Shown piece after piece: positions 1 through 6,753 of a stretch of 17,063 bases of DNA; the stretch's first letter is position 1; every line of letters begins with the position of its first letter. Position numbers and translations under genes: made by a program. Source of the DNA: an uncultured Alcaligenaceae bacterium. Its GTDB lineage: Bacteria; Pseudomonadota; Gammaproteobacteria; Burkholderiales; Burkholderiaceae_B. The stretch lies in NCBI GenBank assembly GCA_937908115.1, contig CALEQZ010000007.1, positions 1 to 17,063 of the forward strand. The letters are read 5' to 3'. The notes under the pieces were generated by a model. It saw only the letters and a list, made by a program, of their open reading frames with translations, searched no databases and was not told the DNA's origin.

Positions 1-1572
1 CCGGCCCAACTGGCCGGCGCGGCGGCGGCGATGATCACCGCCGGGCTGTATTGCCTGCTGGCAGGGTGGGGCATTCCCGCTCAACGTACCTTTTTCATGC
101 TGGCCGTGGCAGCCGGCGCCGTCTTATTGCGCTTGCCGGCCAGCCCCACGCGGGTGCTGGCCGCGGCGGCCGCGGCCGTCGTGGCATTGGATCCCTGGGC
201 CGTGCTGGCGCCAGGTTTCTGGCTATCGTTTGGGGCCGTCGCCTTGCTGATGCTTTCCGGTGCGGCGACGCCTCGCCGGGCCCAGGCACCGCCGCCGGCC
301 GGCCGCTTGCGACGCGCCTGGCAGGGCCTGCGGCTTGCCGCGGCAGTCCAGTTGGCCATCACCGGGGCGCTTACCGTGCCGCTGGCATTCATGACCCAGC
401 AGGTGACGCCGGCCGCGCCCTTGGCCAACGCGATCGCGATTCCGGTGGTCAGCTTCGTGGTCACGCCGCTGGCGTTGGCGATCGCCGCGCTGGCTGCGGT
501 GCCGGGGGCCGAAGCGGTCGCTGCCGCCGCGGCCTGGGCCGGGCATGCGGCGTTCGAGGCCATGATGACGCCCGTCGCCGCGCTCGCCTGGATGCCGGGC
601 GCGGTCGTCGATGTGGCCGCGCCGCCCTGGCCGCTGGTTGCGCTGGCCATGGCGGGCGTGGCCGTCGCCCTGCTGCCGCGAGGCCTGCCGGGGCGCCGGG
701 CCGGCTGGCTGCTGATGCTGCCGGCGTTGGCGTGGCGGCCGCACCCCCCCGGGCCGGGAGAATGGCGCCTGGCCGCGCTGGACGTCGGGCAGGGCACGTC
801 CGTGGTCGTGCGCACGGCAAGCAGCGTGCTCGTCTACGACACGGGCCTGCGCCACGGTCCGGACAGCGACGCGGCCGCCCGCGTCGTCTGGCCTTATTTG
901 CGCGGCGAAGGGGCACGTGCGATCGATGTGCTGGTCGTCTCGCACGCCGACGTCGACCACGCGGGCGGCTTGCGCAGCCTGCTCGAGGCCGCTGCGGTGC
1001 GGCGTGCCCATGCATCCTTCGACCTGGCGGCTTACCTGCGCCGCGAAGCGCGCCTGCTGGGCCTGCCCGGTGGCCTGCCGCCGCTGCCGGCGCAGATGTC
1101 GCGTTGCAGGGCTGGCCAGTCGTGGACCGTCGACGGGGTGAGCTTTCGCTTCCTGCATCCGCCGCCCGGCGCGCGCACGGCCGGACGCAATGCCGACAGC
1201 TGCGTGCTGCTGGTGCAGGGCGCCCACCATGCGGCGCTGCTGCCCGGCGATATCGGTGCGGCCCAGGAATCGGCCCTCGTCGCGGCGGGCTTGCCGCAGG
1301 CCGACGTCGTGCTGATGCCGCACCATGGTTCGGCAACGTCGAGCAGCCCGGCGCTGGCCGCAGCCGTGGGTGCCGCGCACGCGGTGGCGCAGGTCGGTCG
1401 GTACAACCGCTACGGCCATCCGGGTGATGCCGTGCTGCGCCGCTGGATGCGGGCCGGCGCAACGGTGTGGCGCAGCGACCGCGACGGCGCGGTACTGGCC
1501 GAATCCAGTCGCGACGGGCTTGAGGTGCGCGCACACCGGCAGCAGGCCAAGCGCTATTGGCACGGCCGTTGA
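1..1572 (+). CDS. comEC: ComEC/Rec2-family DNA uptake channel protein, 3' part (start outside window)
   Basis: ComEC forms the inner-membrane channel that carries single-stranded DNA into the cytoplasm during natural transformation. The frame is open at base 1, so the N-terminal part is missing; 523 codons remain. Residues 1-160 (window numbering) are very hydrophobic, and the stretch around FWLSFGAVALL matches the conserved end of the Competence membrane domain. From about residue 255 a beta-lactamase-like domain begins with LDVGQGTSVVV. It carries the metal-type motif SHADVDH (H315, D317, D319, H320) and a later PHHGSATSSS. The frame ends at TGA 1570-1572, and 166 bases follow before the next gene. 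Family assignment is firm. Whether the cell is competent cannot be judged here, because ComEC homologues are also kept in bacteria not known to transform. Confidence 0.93.
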   Translation, partial: PAQLAGAAAAMITAGLYCLLAGWGIPAQRTFFMLAVAAGAVLLRLPASPTRVLAAAAAAVVALDPWAVLAPGFWLSFGAVALLMLSGAATPRRAQAPPPAGRLRRAWQGLRLAAAVQLAITGALTVPLAFMTQQVTPAAPLANAIAIPVVSFVVTPLALAIAALAAVPGAEAVAAAAAWAGHAAFEAMMTPVAALAWMPGAVVDVAAPPWPLVALAMAGVAVALLPRGLPGRRAGWLLMLPALAWRPHPPGPGEWRLAALDVGQGTSVVVRTASSVLVYDTGLRHGPDSDAAARVVWPYLRGEGARAIDVLVVSHADVDHAGGLRSLLEAAAVRRAHASFDLAAYLRREARLLGLPGGLPPLPAQMSRCRAGQSWTVDGVSFRFLHPPPGARTAGRNADSCVLLVQGAHHAALLPGDIGAAQESALVAAGLPQADVVLMPHHGSATSSSPALAAAVGAAHAVAQVGRYNRYGHPGDAVLRRWMRAGATVWRSDRDGAVLAESSRDGLEVRAHRQQAKRYWHGR

Positions 1573-1738
1573 CGGCGTCGCGGGCTCGGCGGGCCCTGCC
1601 CGCGCGGCCGGTGCGCGCAAGACGCTACCGGTTCGCCAGCCGAGCGGCGCGGACGCCGGCCCGATGGCAGATGGCTATATGATGGCGGCGCGTCCGCGGC
1701 TGTGGCGCGCCGCTCACTTCAGCAAGGAGTTTTCGCGC
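1573..1738 (+). promoter_or_regulatory. Intergenic region with a possible -10 box for the hydrolase gene
   Basis: This 166-base gap separates comEC from the hydrolase. A small hairpin (arms GCGGGC and GCCCGC, 1589-1603) follows comEC but has no T-tract, so it is a poor terminator candidate. TATGAT at 1678-1683 is one base off the sigma-70 -10 consensus and would place a start near 1690. No convincing -35 lies 16-18 bases upstream, so the promoter call is weak. AAGGAG at 1724-1729 is the ribosome-binding site of the next gene. Confidence 0.3.
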
Positions 1739-2662
1739 ATGTCCGAACCCCGCCTCGATTTTGTCACCTGCGCCAGTCCCGCCGGCATGCATCGCATGGC
1801 GTATTGGGAATGGGGCGATCCGGCCAACGACGCGGTCGTCGTGTGCGTGCACGGGCTGACCCGCACGGGCCGGGATTTCGACGTGCTGGCGCGGCGGCTG
1901 TCGGGCCGCTACCGCGTGGTCTGCCCGGACGTGGTCGGGCGTGGCCGTTCGGACTGGCTGGCTAATCCGGCCTTCTATACCGTGCCCCAGTACGTGGCGG
2001 ACATGACCACGCTGCTGGCCCGCCTGCGGCCGGCGACGCTGCACTGGGTGGGGACCTCCATGGGCGGGCTGATCGGCATGGCGTTGGGCGGCGCGCTGCA
2101 GGCCAAGGCCGCCGCCGGGGACAATGTTGCCGGCCTGCTGGCCGACACGGCCCGTCGCGATCCGGTGTTTGCGCGCCTGGTCCTCAACGACGTGGGGCCG
2201 CGCATCGAGCCGGCGGCGCTGGCGCGCATCGCGCTCTACGTCGGCCAGCCGGTCGCCTTCGCGACCTACGAACAGGCCGTCCAATACGTGCGCGCCGTCT
2301 CCGAGGGGTTCGGTCCGCACGACGACGAACAATGGGATGCGCTGACCCGGCACGTCTTTCGCAGGCAGGACGGCATGTGGGTCAAGCATTACGACACGGG
2401 GCTGGCGGTGCCTTTCAGCGTGCAGGATCCGGCCGCGCTCGTGGCCGGCGAGCAGCTGCTTTGGCATGCCTACGAGACCATCGACTGCCCCATCCTGCTG
2501 GTGCGCGGCGCCGAATCCGACCTGCTGTCGACGGCGACGGCGCAGGAGATGCTGGCGCGCAACCGGCGGGCCAGGCTGGTCGAGTTCGCCGGGGTGGGGC
2601 ATGCACCCACGCTCATGGCCGCAGACCAGGTCCAGGCCGTGGAGGACTTCCTGCGCGGCTGA
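1739..2662 (+). CDS. Alpha/beta fold hydrolase
   Basis: A 307-residue alpha/beta hydrolase, probably cytoplasmic since no signal peptide is visible. HGLTRTG at residues 38-44 supplies the HG oxyanion segment, GTSMG at 105-109 is the nucleophile elbow with Ser107, and Asp261 (in GAESD) and His288 (in GVGHAP) complete a plausible catalytic triad. The middle region (about 110-230) is the lid. The start at 1739 was chosen because AAGGAG sits 9 bases upstream and the family fold begins just after it; the reading frame stays open further upstream but runs through non-coding sequence and the end of comEC. The substrate cannot be read from the sequence; esters, lactones and C-C bonds are all hydrolysed by this superfamily. 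The PHP gene follows after 33 bases. Confidence 0.9.
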   Translation: MSEPRLDFVTCASPAGMHRMAYWEWGDPANDAVVVCVHGLTRTGRDFDVLARRLSGRYRVVCPDVVGRGRSDWLANPAFYTVPQYVADMTTLLARLRPATLHWVGTSMGGLIGMALGGALQAKAAAGDNVAGLLADTARRDPVFARLVLNDVGPRIEPAALARIALYVGQPVAFATYEQAVQYVRAVSEGFGPHDDEQWDALTRHVFRRQDGMWVKHYDTGLAVPFSVQDPAALVAGEQLLWHAYETIDCPILLVRGAESDLLSTATAQEMLARNRRARLVEFAGVGHAPTLMAADQVQAVEDFLRG

Positions 2663-2689
2663 CCGCAGCGGGCGCATCGCCCCTACAAT
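2659..2689 (+). promoter_or_regulatory. Candidate sigma-70 promoter abutting the PHP gene start
   Basis: TACAAT at 2684-2689 is a one-mismatch -10 box, and CTGACC at 2659-2664 matches four of six -35 bases with a long 19-base spacer. A start 6-7 bases after the -10 box would fall on or next to the ATG at 2696, which would make the transcript leaderless. No Shine-Dalgarno sequence is visible between 2663 and 2695, which agrees with that reading. The evidence is sequence pattern only. Confidence 0.4.
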
Positions 2690-2695
2690 AGGCCT

Positions 2696-3538
2696 ATGAA
2701 GGCCGCCCTCAATGCCGACCTGCATTGCCATTCCACCGTTTCGGACGGCGTGCTCGCGCCGTCCGAAGTGGCCGCGCGCGCCCATGCCAACGGTGTCACG
2801 CTCTGGGCGCTGACCGACCACGACGAGCTGGGCGGGCAGGCCGAGGCCATGCAGGCGGCGGCCGACTTGGGCATGCGTTGCTTCAGTGGCGTGGAGATAT
2901 CCGTGACTTGGTCGGGCCAGACGGTGCACATCGTCGGCCTGGACGTGGACACGCAGGACGCCACGCTACTCGAGGGTCTGCGCCGCACGCGCGCCGGGCG
3001 CGCCGAGCGCGCGCGCGAAATCGGCCAGCGGCTGGCCGCGCTGGGCATGCCCGGCGCCTACGAGGGTGCGCTGCCGTACGCCGGCAACCCGGAACTCATC
3101 AGCCGCACGCATTTCGCGCGCTTCTTGGTCGAGGCAGGGTACTGCCCGGACGTGCAGACGGTCTTTACGCGCTACCTGGCCGATGACCGCGAGGCCAACG
3201 TGCCCATGAAATGGGCCAGCCTGGAAAACGCCGTCGGCTGGATACACGGCGCGGGTGGCTGCGCCATCATTGCGCACCCAGGGCGGTACAAGTTTTCGGT
3301 CCATCTGTTTTCCCGCCTATACGACGAGTTCAAGTCGCTGGGCGGCGAAGGCATCGAAGTGGTCACCGGCAGCCATTCGCCCGAGCAATACATCCAATAC
3401 GCCCACGTTGCGCGGCGCTACGGGTTCTTGGCTTCGTGCGGCTCGGACTTTCACAGCCCGGATGAAAGCCGTTGCGACCTGGGCCGGCTGCCGCCGCTGC
3501 CGCCGGATCTCAAGCCGGTCTGGCACGACAGGCTGTAG
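2696..3538 (+). CDS. PHP-domain phosphoesterase, YciV/RNase AM (TrpH) family
   Basis: This 280-residue protein belongs to the PHP family typified by E. coli YciV (RNase AM). Characterised members remove phosphate from 3',5'-nucleoside bisphosphates and trim short 5' RNA ends. The first metal motif is ADLHCHSTVSDG, with H10, H12 and D17; ALTDHDELGG (D41, H42) supplies the next metal ligands. GVEIS near residue 67, AHPGRY near 192 and CGSDFHSP near the C-terminus give the remaining conserved acidic and histidine positions. All the usual metal-binding motifs look intact, so an active enzyme is expected. Length is normal for the family. The start ATG 2696 is the only one giving the complete N-terminal motif, although it has no visible ribosome-binding site. 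greB begins 29 bases downstream. Confidence 0.9.
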   Translation: MKAALNADLHCHSTVSDGVLAPSEVAARAHANGVTLWALTDHDELGGQAEAMQAAADLGMRCFSGVEISVTWSGQTVHIVGLDVDTQDATLLEGLRRTRAGRAERAREIGQRLAALGMPGAYEGALPYAGNPELISRTHFARFLVEAGYCPDVQTVFTRYLADDREANVPMKWASLENAVGWIHGAGGCAIIAHPGRYKFSVHLFSRLYDEFKSLGGEGIEVVTGSHSPEQYIQYAHVARRYGFLASCGSDFHSPDESRCDLGRLPPLPPDLKPVWHDRL

Positions 3539-3567
3539 CGGCGCGCCAACGCACGAGGAGCACCGAA

Positions 3568-4125
3568 TTGAACAAAGCTTTCGTCAAGGAAACCGACCGC
3601 GACGAGGACGAGGATCTGCCCGAGGGCGCAACGCCGCTGCCTGCCGGCACGCGCAATTACATGACGCCGGCAGGCTACGCGCGCCTGCGCGAGGAGCTGG
3701 TCCACTTGATGAACGTCGAACGGCCCGCGGTGGTGCAGGTCGTATCCTGGGCTGCGTCCAACGGCGACCGTTCAGAGAACGGCGACTACCTCTACGGCAA
3801 AAAGCGGCTAAGGGAGATCGACCGCCGCATCCGCTTCCTGACCAAGCGGCTGGACATCGCCGAGGTCGTCGACCCGGCGCAGCAGCCCAACCGCGACCAG
3901 GTGTTCTTCGGGGCGACGGTCTGCTATTTGGACAAGGCCGGCGAGGAGCACACCGTCACCATCGTCGGCGTGGACGAGGCCGAGCCCCTGGCCGGCCGCA
4001 TCAGCTGGATCTCGCCGGTGGCGCGCGCGCTGATCAAGGCGCGCGAAGGCGATACGGTCACGCTGCGCACGCCCGGCGGCATCGAGGAACTGGAAATCCT
4101 TTCGGTGAGCTATCCCGGTTCTTGA
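3568..4125 (+). CDS. greB: Transcription elongation factor GreB (TTG start, acidic N-terminal extension)
   Basis: GreB enters the secondary channel of backtracked RNA polymerase and stimulates cleavage of the extruded RNA end. The protein has 185 residues if it starts at TTG 3568, where GAGGAG (3555-3560) lies 7 bases upstream; no ATG is equally well placed. The coiled-coil tip motif GDRSEN (residues 66-71) carries the catalytic acids D67 and E70. WAAS, YLYGKKRLREIDRRIRFL and SPVARALI are typical of GreB rather than GreA. Compared with E. coli GreB there are about 26 extra residues at the N-terminus, rich in Asp and Glu (residues 8-19). An internal start at Met32 would give a protein of E. 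coli length but has no good ribosome-binding site that I can see. Confidence 0.95.
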   Translation: MNKAFVKETDRDEDEDLPEGATPLPAGTRNYMTPAGYARLREELVHLMNVERPAVVQVVSWAASNGDRSENGDYLYGKKRLREIDRRIRFLTKRLDIAEVVDPAQQPNRDQVFFGATVCYLDKAGEEHTVTIVGVDEAEPLAGRISWISPVARALIKAREGDTVTLRTPGGIEELEILSVSYPGS

Positions 4126-4157
4126 TCGGAGTTGCCGCCACTCGGAGGTGCCGCCAC
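4126..4157 (+). repeat. Tandem duplication of a 16-base unit after greB
   Basis: TCGGAGTTGCCGCCAC at 4126-4141 is followed directly by TCGGAGGTGCCGCCAC at 4142-4157, with one mismatch. The first unit starts at the base after the greB stop. It looks like a simple slippage duplication. It does not form a strong hairpin and no T-tract follows. Confidence 0.8.
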
Positions 4158-4190
4158 GCGAGATATGCCCAGCGGCCGCACCCGCCTGCG

Positions 4191-4946
4191 TTAGTTGGCC
4201 GCCAAGTTCATCTGCTGCGCCAGTGCTCCCCAATTGCGTGCATCGGTTGCCACCGTTTTGGCGAAGGTCTGCCGATCGACGGCAGTGGCCATGTCACCCT
4301 GCGCTTCGAAGGCCGCCTTGACCTGGGGTTCCTGGAGAATCTTGTTGATTTCGTCGTTGAGCTTATCGGCGATTTCGTCCGGCAATCCGGGGGGGCCGAA
4401 GATGCCGACGTAGTGGCGCACGGCGAAATCCTTGATGCCACTTTCCGCAGCCGTCGGCACGTTGGGCAGAAGCGGATACCGTTGCGGGCCTGTCGGGCCG
4501 GCCTTGTAGGAAACCAGCTCGAACTTGCCGCCGGTCTTGCGGCCCAGGTCGAAAAATATCAGGCTATTGGGCGTCGACGGCGAGCCGAACAGCACCGATT
4601 TTTCTCCTTTGGCACTTTGCACCAGGTCATCGATCGTCTTGAGCGGCGAATCCTGCTTGACGACGATGCCGTAGCGGTTCTTGCCGAAGCCTGCAACCTG
4701 GATCAAGTCTTCCGGCTTGACCGCCACGTTCATCAGGTGCGGCGTGGTCGTGACTACCGAGGCCGATACGGTGCCCAGCGTGTAGCCGTCGGGCGCCTGC
4801 TTGGAGACGTAGGCGGGACCGAGCGTGCCCAGGGCGCCGGGCCGGTTCTGCACGACGACGGGTTGGCCAAGGTCTTTTTCCATTCCCGAGGCCAATGCAC
4901 GGGCCATGAGATCGGTCACGCCGCCCGGGCCGAAATTCACGATCAT
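4191..4946 (-). pseudogene. Bug-family (TctC-like) solute receptor, decayed: 5' end lost and internal deletion
   Basis: Intact Bug proteins are about 320-330 residue periplasmic receptors with a signal peptide. Here recognisable homology begins abruptly at MIVNFGPGGVTD (ATG at 4946 on the minus strand), which corresponds to the first beta strand of the mature protein, so the signal peptide and the usual YPxxPI segment are missing. The in-frame sequence upstream is not a signal peptide. The remaining 251 residues contain QPVVVQNRPGALG, PDGYTLG and a normal C-terminus. A second lesion is visible where VSYKAGPTGPQRY runs straight into PLLPNVPTAAESG (about 4460-4510): the usual block of roughly 40 residues between these motifs (DLLGGQ to GKLRALAV in relatives) is absent, yet the frame is kept. 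A protein from this gene could not be exported. The call rests on comparison with remembered family features and with the intact copy at 11748-12734. Confidence 0.8.
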
Positions 4947-5014
4947 GGCGCAAGCTTCGACGGGCCGCGCGCCGGACAGCCTGCTGCCCAGGGCGCCGCG
5001 GGAAGCGGTCAGGC

Positions 5015-5773
5015 ATGAATCGCGCGCGGTCTGTGCTCATTACGGGCGGCGCCGGCGGAATCGGCAAGGCGAGCGCGCAGTGCTTTGCCAGGGAAGGCTA
5101 TAGGATCTTCCTGCTGGACGTCAGCGACACGGTCCAGGCCGTCGCCGAGTCGTTGGCCCGCTACCCCGGGCAAGTGCAGGGTTTGCAGGTCGACGTCGCG
5201 GCGGAAGCGGAGCTCGTCGAAGCCGCCCGCCGGGCGCGCGAGGAAAGCGAAGGCGTCATCGACGTGCTCGTCAACTGCGCCGGAATTTCCCCGAAAGGCG
5301 ATGGTGGTCCCATTCCATTGCCTGCGATCACGACCGAGCAATGGGAGCGCGTGCATCGCATCAACGTGACTGCGCCGTTCATACTGTGCCGCGAGCTCAT
5401 GCCGGCGATGGCCGCCCAGGGCTGGGGGCGCGTCATCAATATCGTCTCCCGTGCCGCACGTACCTATGTGCCGGTCTCGGGGCTGGAATACCACAGCTCC
5501 AAGACGGCGCTGATGGGCCTGACGCGGGCGTTGGCCGGTGCCTATGGCGGGCATGGCATTACCGTCAACAGCGTCGCCCCGGGCCGCATCGCCACGGCGA
5601 TGGCTGCGGCGACCCATCCCGAACTGCTCGAGCAGACCTTGAAAATGATCCCGGCGCGGCGCTTCGGGCAGCCGGAGGAGATCGGTGAGCTGTTGGTGTT
5701 CCTGGCCAGCGACAAGGCCGGATACATCAACGGCGCGTGCATCGATGCCAACGGCGGCATCTACATGACGTGA
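5015..5773 (+). CDS. Classical SDR-family oxidoreductase (FabG-like)
   Basis: A 252-residue short-chain dehydrogenase/reductase. The cofactor motif TGGAGGIG spans residues 10-17, and Asp35 at the end of the second beta strand favours NAD(H). NCAG at 87-90, Asn117, Tyr159 and Lys163 (YHSSK) are in place. The candidate catalytic Ser145 lies 14 residues before Tyr159, one more than in the commonest spacing; SRAART-type loops of this kind occur in FabG-like SDRs. The C-terminus (GQPEEIGELLVFLASDKAGYINGACIDANGG) is typical of tetrameric members. The start at 5015 has only a weak GGAAG upstream. The gene is head to head with the decayed Bug gene; SDR and Bug genes often share catabolic loci, so it may be the survivor of one. 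The substrate is unknown. Confidence 0.9.
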   Translation: MNRARSVLITGGAGGIGKASAQCFAREGYRIFLLDVSDTVQAVAESLARYPGQVQGLQVDVAAEAELVEAARRAREESEGVIDVLVNCAGISPKGDGGPIPLPAITTEQWERVHRINVTAPFILCRELMPAMAAQGWGRVINIVSRAARTYVPVSGLEYHSSKTALMGLTRALAGAYGGHGITVNSVAPGRIATAMAAATHPELLEQTLKMIPARRFGQPEEIGELLVFLASDKAGYINGACIDANGGIYMT

Positions 5774-5774
5774 T

Positions 5775-5788
5775 GCCCGGCGCCGGGC
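5775..5788. terminator. Palindrome between convergent genes, possible weak bidirectional terminator
   Basis: The 14-base perfect palindrome GCCCGGCGCCGGGC lies in the 24-base gap between the SDR stop and the stop of the NRDE gene. It can fold as a 5-bp stem with a 4-base loop on either strand. No T-tract follows on either strand, so the terminator role is only suggested by its position. Confidence 0.3.
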
Positions 5789-5797
5789 AGGGCGGGC

Positions 5798-6583
5798 CTA
5801 CGCCGGCCGGCCTTGGTGCACCACTGTAAAGGCGAAGTCCGACTCGCCGCAGGGCTCGCCAGCGGGCGTGAAGCGGCGCTCGCGCACGCTGGCCTGCCCG
5901 TCTTCGCGCACGATGATGACCGTGGAGCAGCGCGTGCCGTAGTCGGGGCTAACGATGAACGGCGCCGACAGCAACCGCTCGCGTTCCAGGCCGATACCGG
6001 TGTCGGGCAACTCCTCGTCCCGGGCAGGGGTGCGGTCGGCCAGGATGTCGAACAGCACATCGGCATCGGGCCCGGGGGGGCGCAGCGCTTCGTCCACGGC
6101 TTCGCGGATCCGGGCGAGCTTGGGCCAAGGCGTGTTCAGCAGATGGTTGGACAGGCCGTGCACGCCGGACGGCAGGCGGCGCGGGCCGTTGCCCGTTCGG
6201 TTTTCCAGATAAACGCAGCCGCGCGCATCGCCGACGATGAGGTTAAAACCGTTGTATTGTGCGGCACGGGCGTGGACGTCGTCCGCATAGGCACCCGGGT
6301 CCTGCGCGCCGACCAGGTAGCCGCGCACCAGCGCGCCGCGCGAGGGCGCCGCATCGCGCCGGGTGCGGGGATCGCGGAAGTTGGTCAGCAGCGCGTAGCG
6401 GCCGCTGCGCGTCATGCCCAGCCAGGTGCCGCCGGCGCTTAAGTCGCGCCCCGCGTAGACGTCGGGATGGTCGGTCCAGGGCCCTGCGGGCGCGGCCGGC
6501 CTGGCGTGGAATTCGTCCCGGTTGGCGGCGATCACCAGGGCGAGGCCTGGGCGGGGGGCGACGGCAATGACGGCAAGGCACAT
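5798..6583 (-). CDS. NRDE/TANGO2-family protein
   Basis: A 261-residue member of the NRDE family, the bacterial relatives of eukaryotic TANGO2 (transport and Golgi organisation 2). The hallmark is at the N-terminus: MCLAVIAV, with Cys2 directly after the initiator, then AANRDEF at residues 19-25. The conserved AGRDLSAGGTWLGMTRSGRYALLTNFR stretch follows (about 44-70), then YNGFNLIVGD, GLSNHLLNTPWPK and CSTVIIV near the C-terminus. Cys2 in this position resembles N-terminal nucleophile hydrolases, but the biochemical role of bacterial members is not settled; TANGO2 relatives have been linked to haem and lipid handling. The start ATG at 6583 is fixed by the MC motif. The gene converges on the SDR gene and diverges from pckG. 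Confidence 0.9.
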   Translation of the reverse strand: MCLAVIAVAPRPGLALVIAANRDEFHARPAAPAGPWTDHPDVYAGRDLSAGGTWLGMTRSGRYALLTNFRDPRTRRDAAPSRGALVRGYLVGAQDPGAYADDVHARAAQYNGFNLIVGDARGCVYLENRTGNGPRRLPSGVHGLSNHLLNTPWPKLARIREAVDEALRPPGPDADVLFDILADRTPARDEELPDTGIGLERERLLSAPFIVSPDYGTRCSTVIIVREDGQASVRERRFTPAGEPCGESDFAFTVVHQGRPA

Positions 6584-6753
6584 GCTTGGCTTTTATCGCG
6601 GGCCATGCCGCATTGCAATCCCTTGTTGCAATCACGGCCGTCCGCCCTATGGACTAAGGCCTGGCGATGGCATAGGCGCTATGATGGGCCGGTCCGCCGG
6701 CGGGCCTCGCGGGGTCTGTCCGCATCGTTTCCCCAGGCATAGGAGACAAATCG
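6584..6753. promoter_or_regulatory. Divergent control region between the NRDE gene and pckG
   Basis: 170 bases without a gene. TATGAT at 6680-6685 is a reasonable -10 box for pckG, placing a start near 6692, but I see no good -35. The octamer TTGCAATC occurs twice in direct orientation, at 6613-6620 and 6626-6633 (13 bases apart, a little more than one helical turn), and the first copy lies in the palindrome ATTGCAAT. AGGAGA at 6741-6746 is the pckG ribosome-binding site. The repeats could be a regulator site; nothing in the window identifies the protein. Confidence 0.4.

Noticed and set aside
223..1620. 465-codon minus-strand open frame across comEC
   Set aside because: Antisense shadow caused by GC-rich codons; composition is unlike a real protein and the + frame carries clear ComEC motifs.
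1625..2929. 434-codon minus-strand open frame across the hydrolase
   Set aside because: Antisense shadow that spans two real + genes and their gap; no recognisable domain.
3255..5018. 587-codon + frame running from the PHP gene through greB into the antisense of the Bug remnant
   Set aside because: It overlaps three better-supported genes in other frames and shows no family motif.
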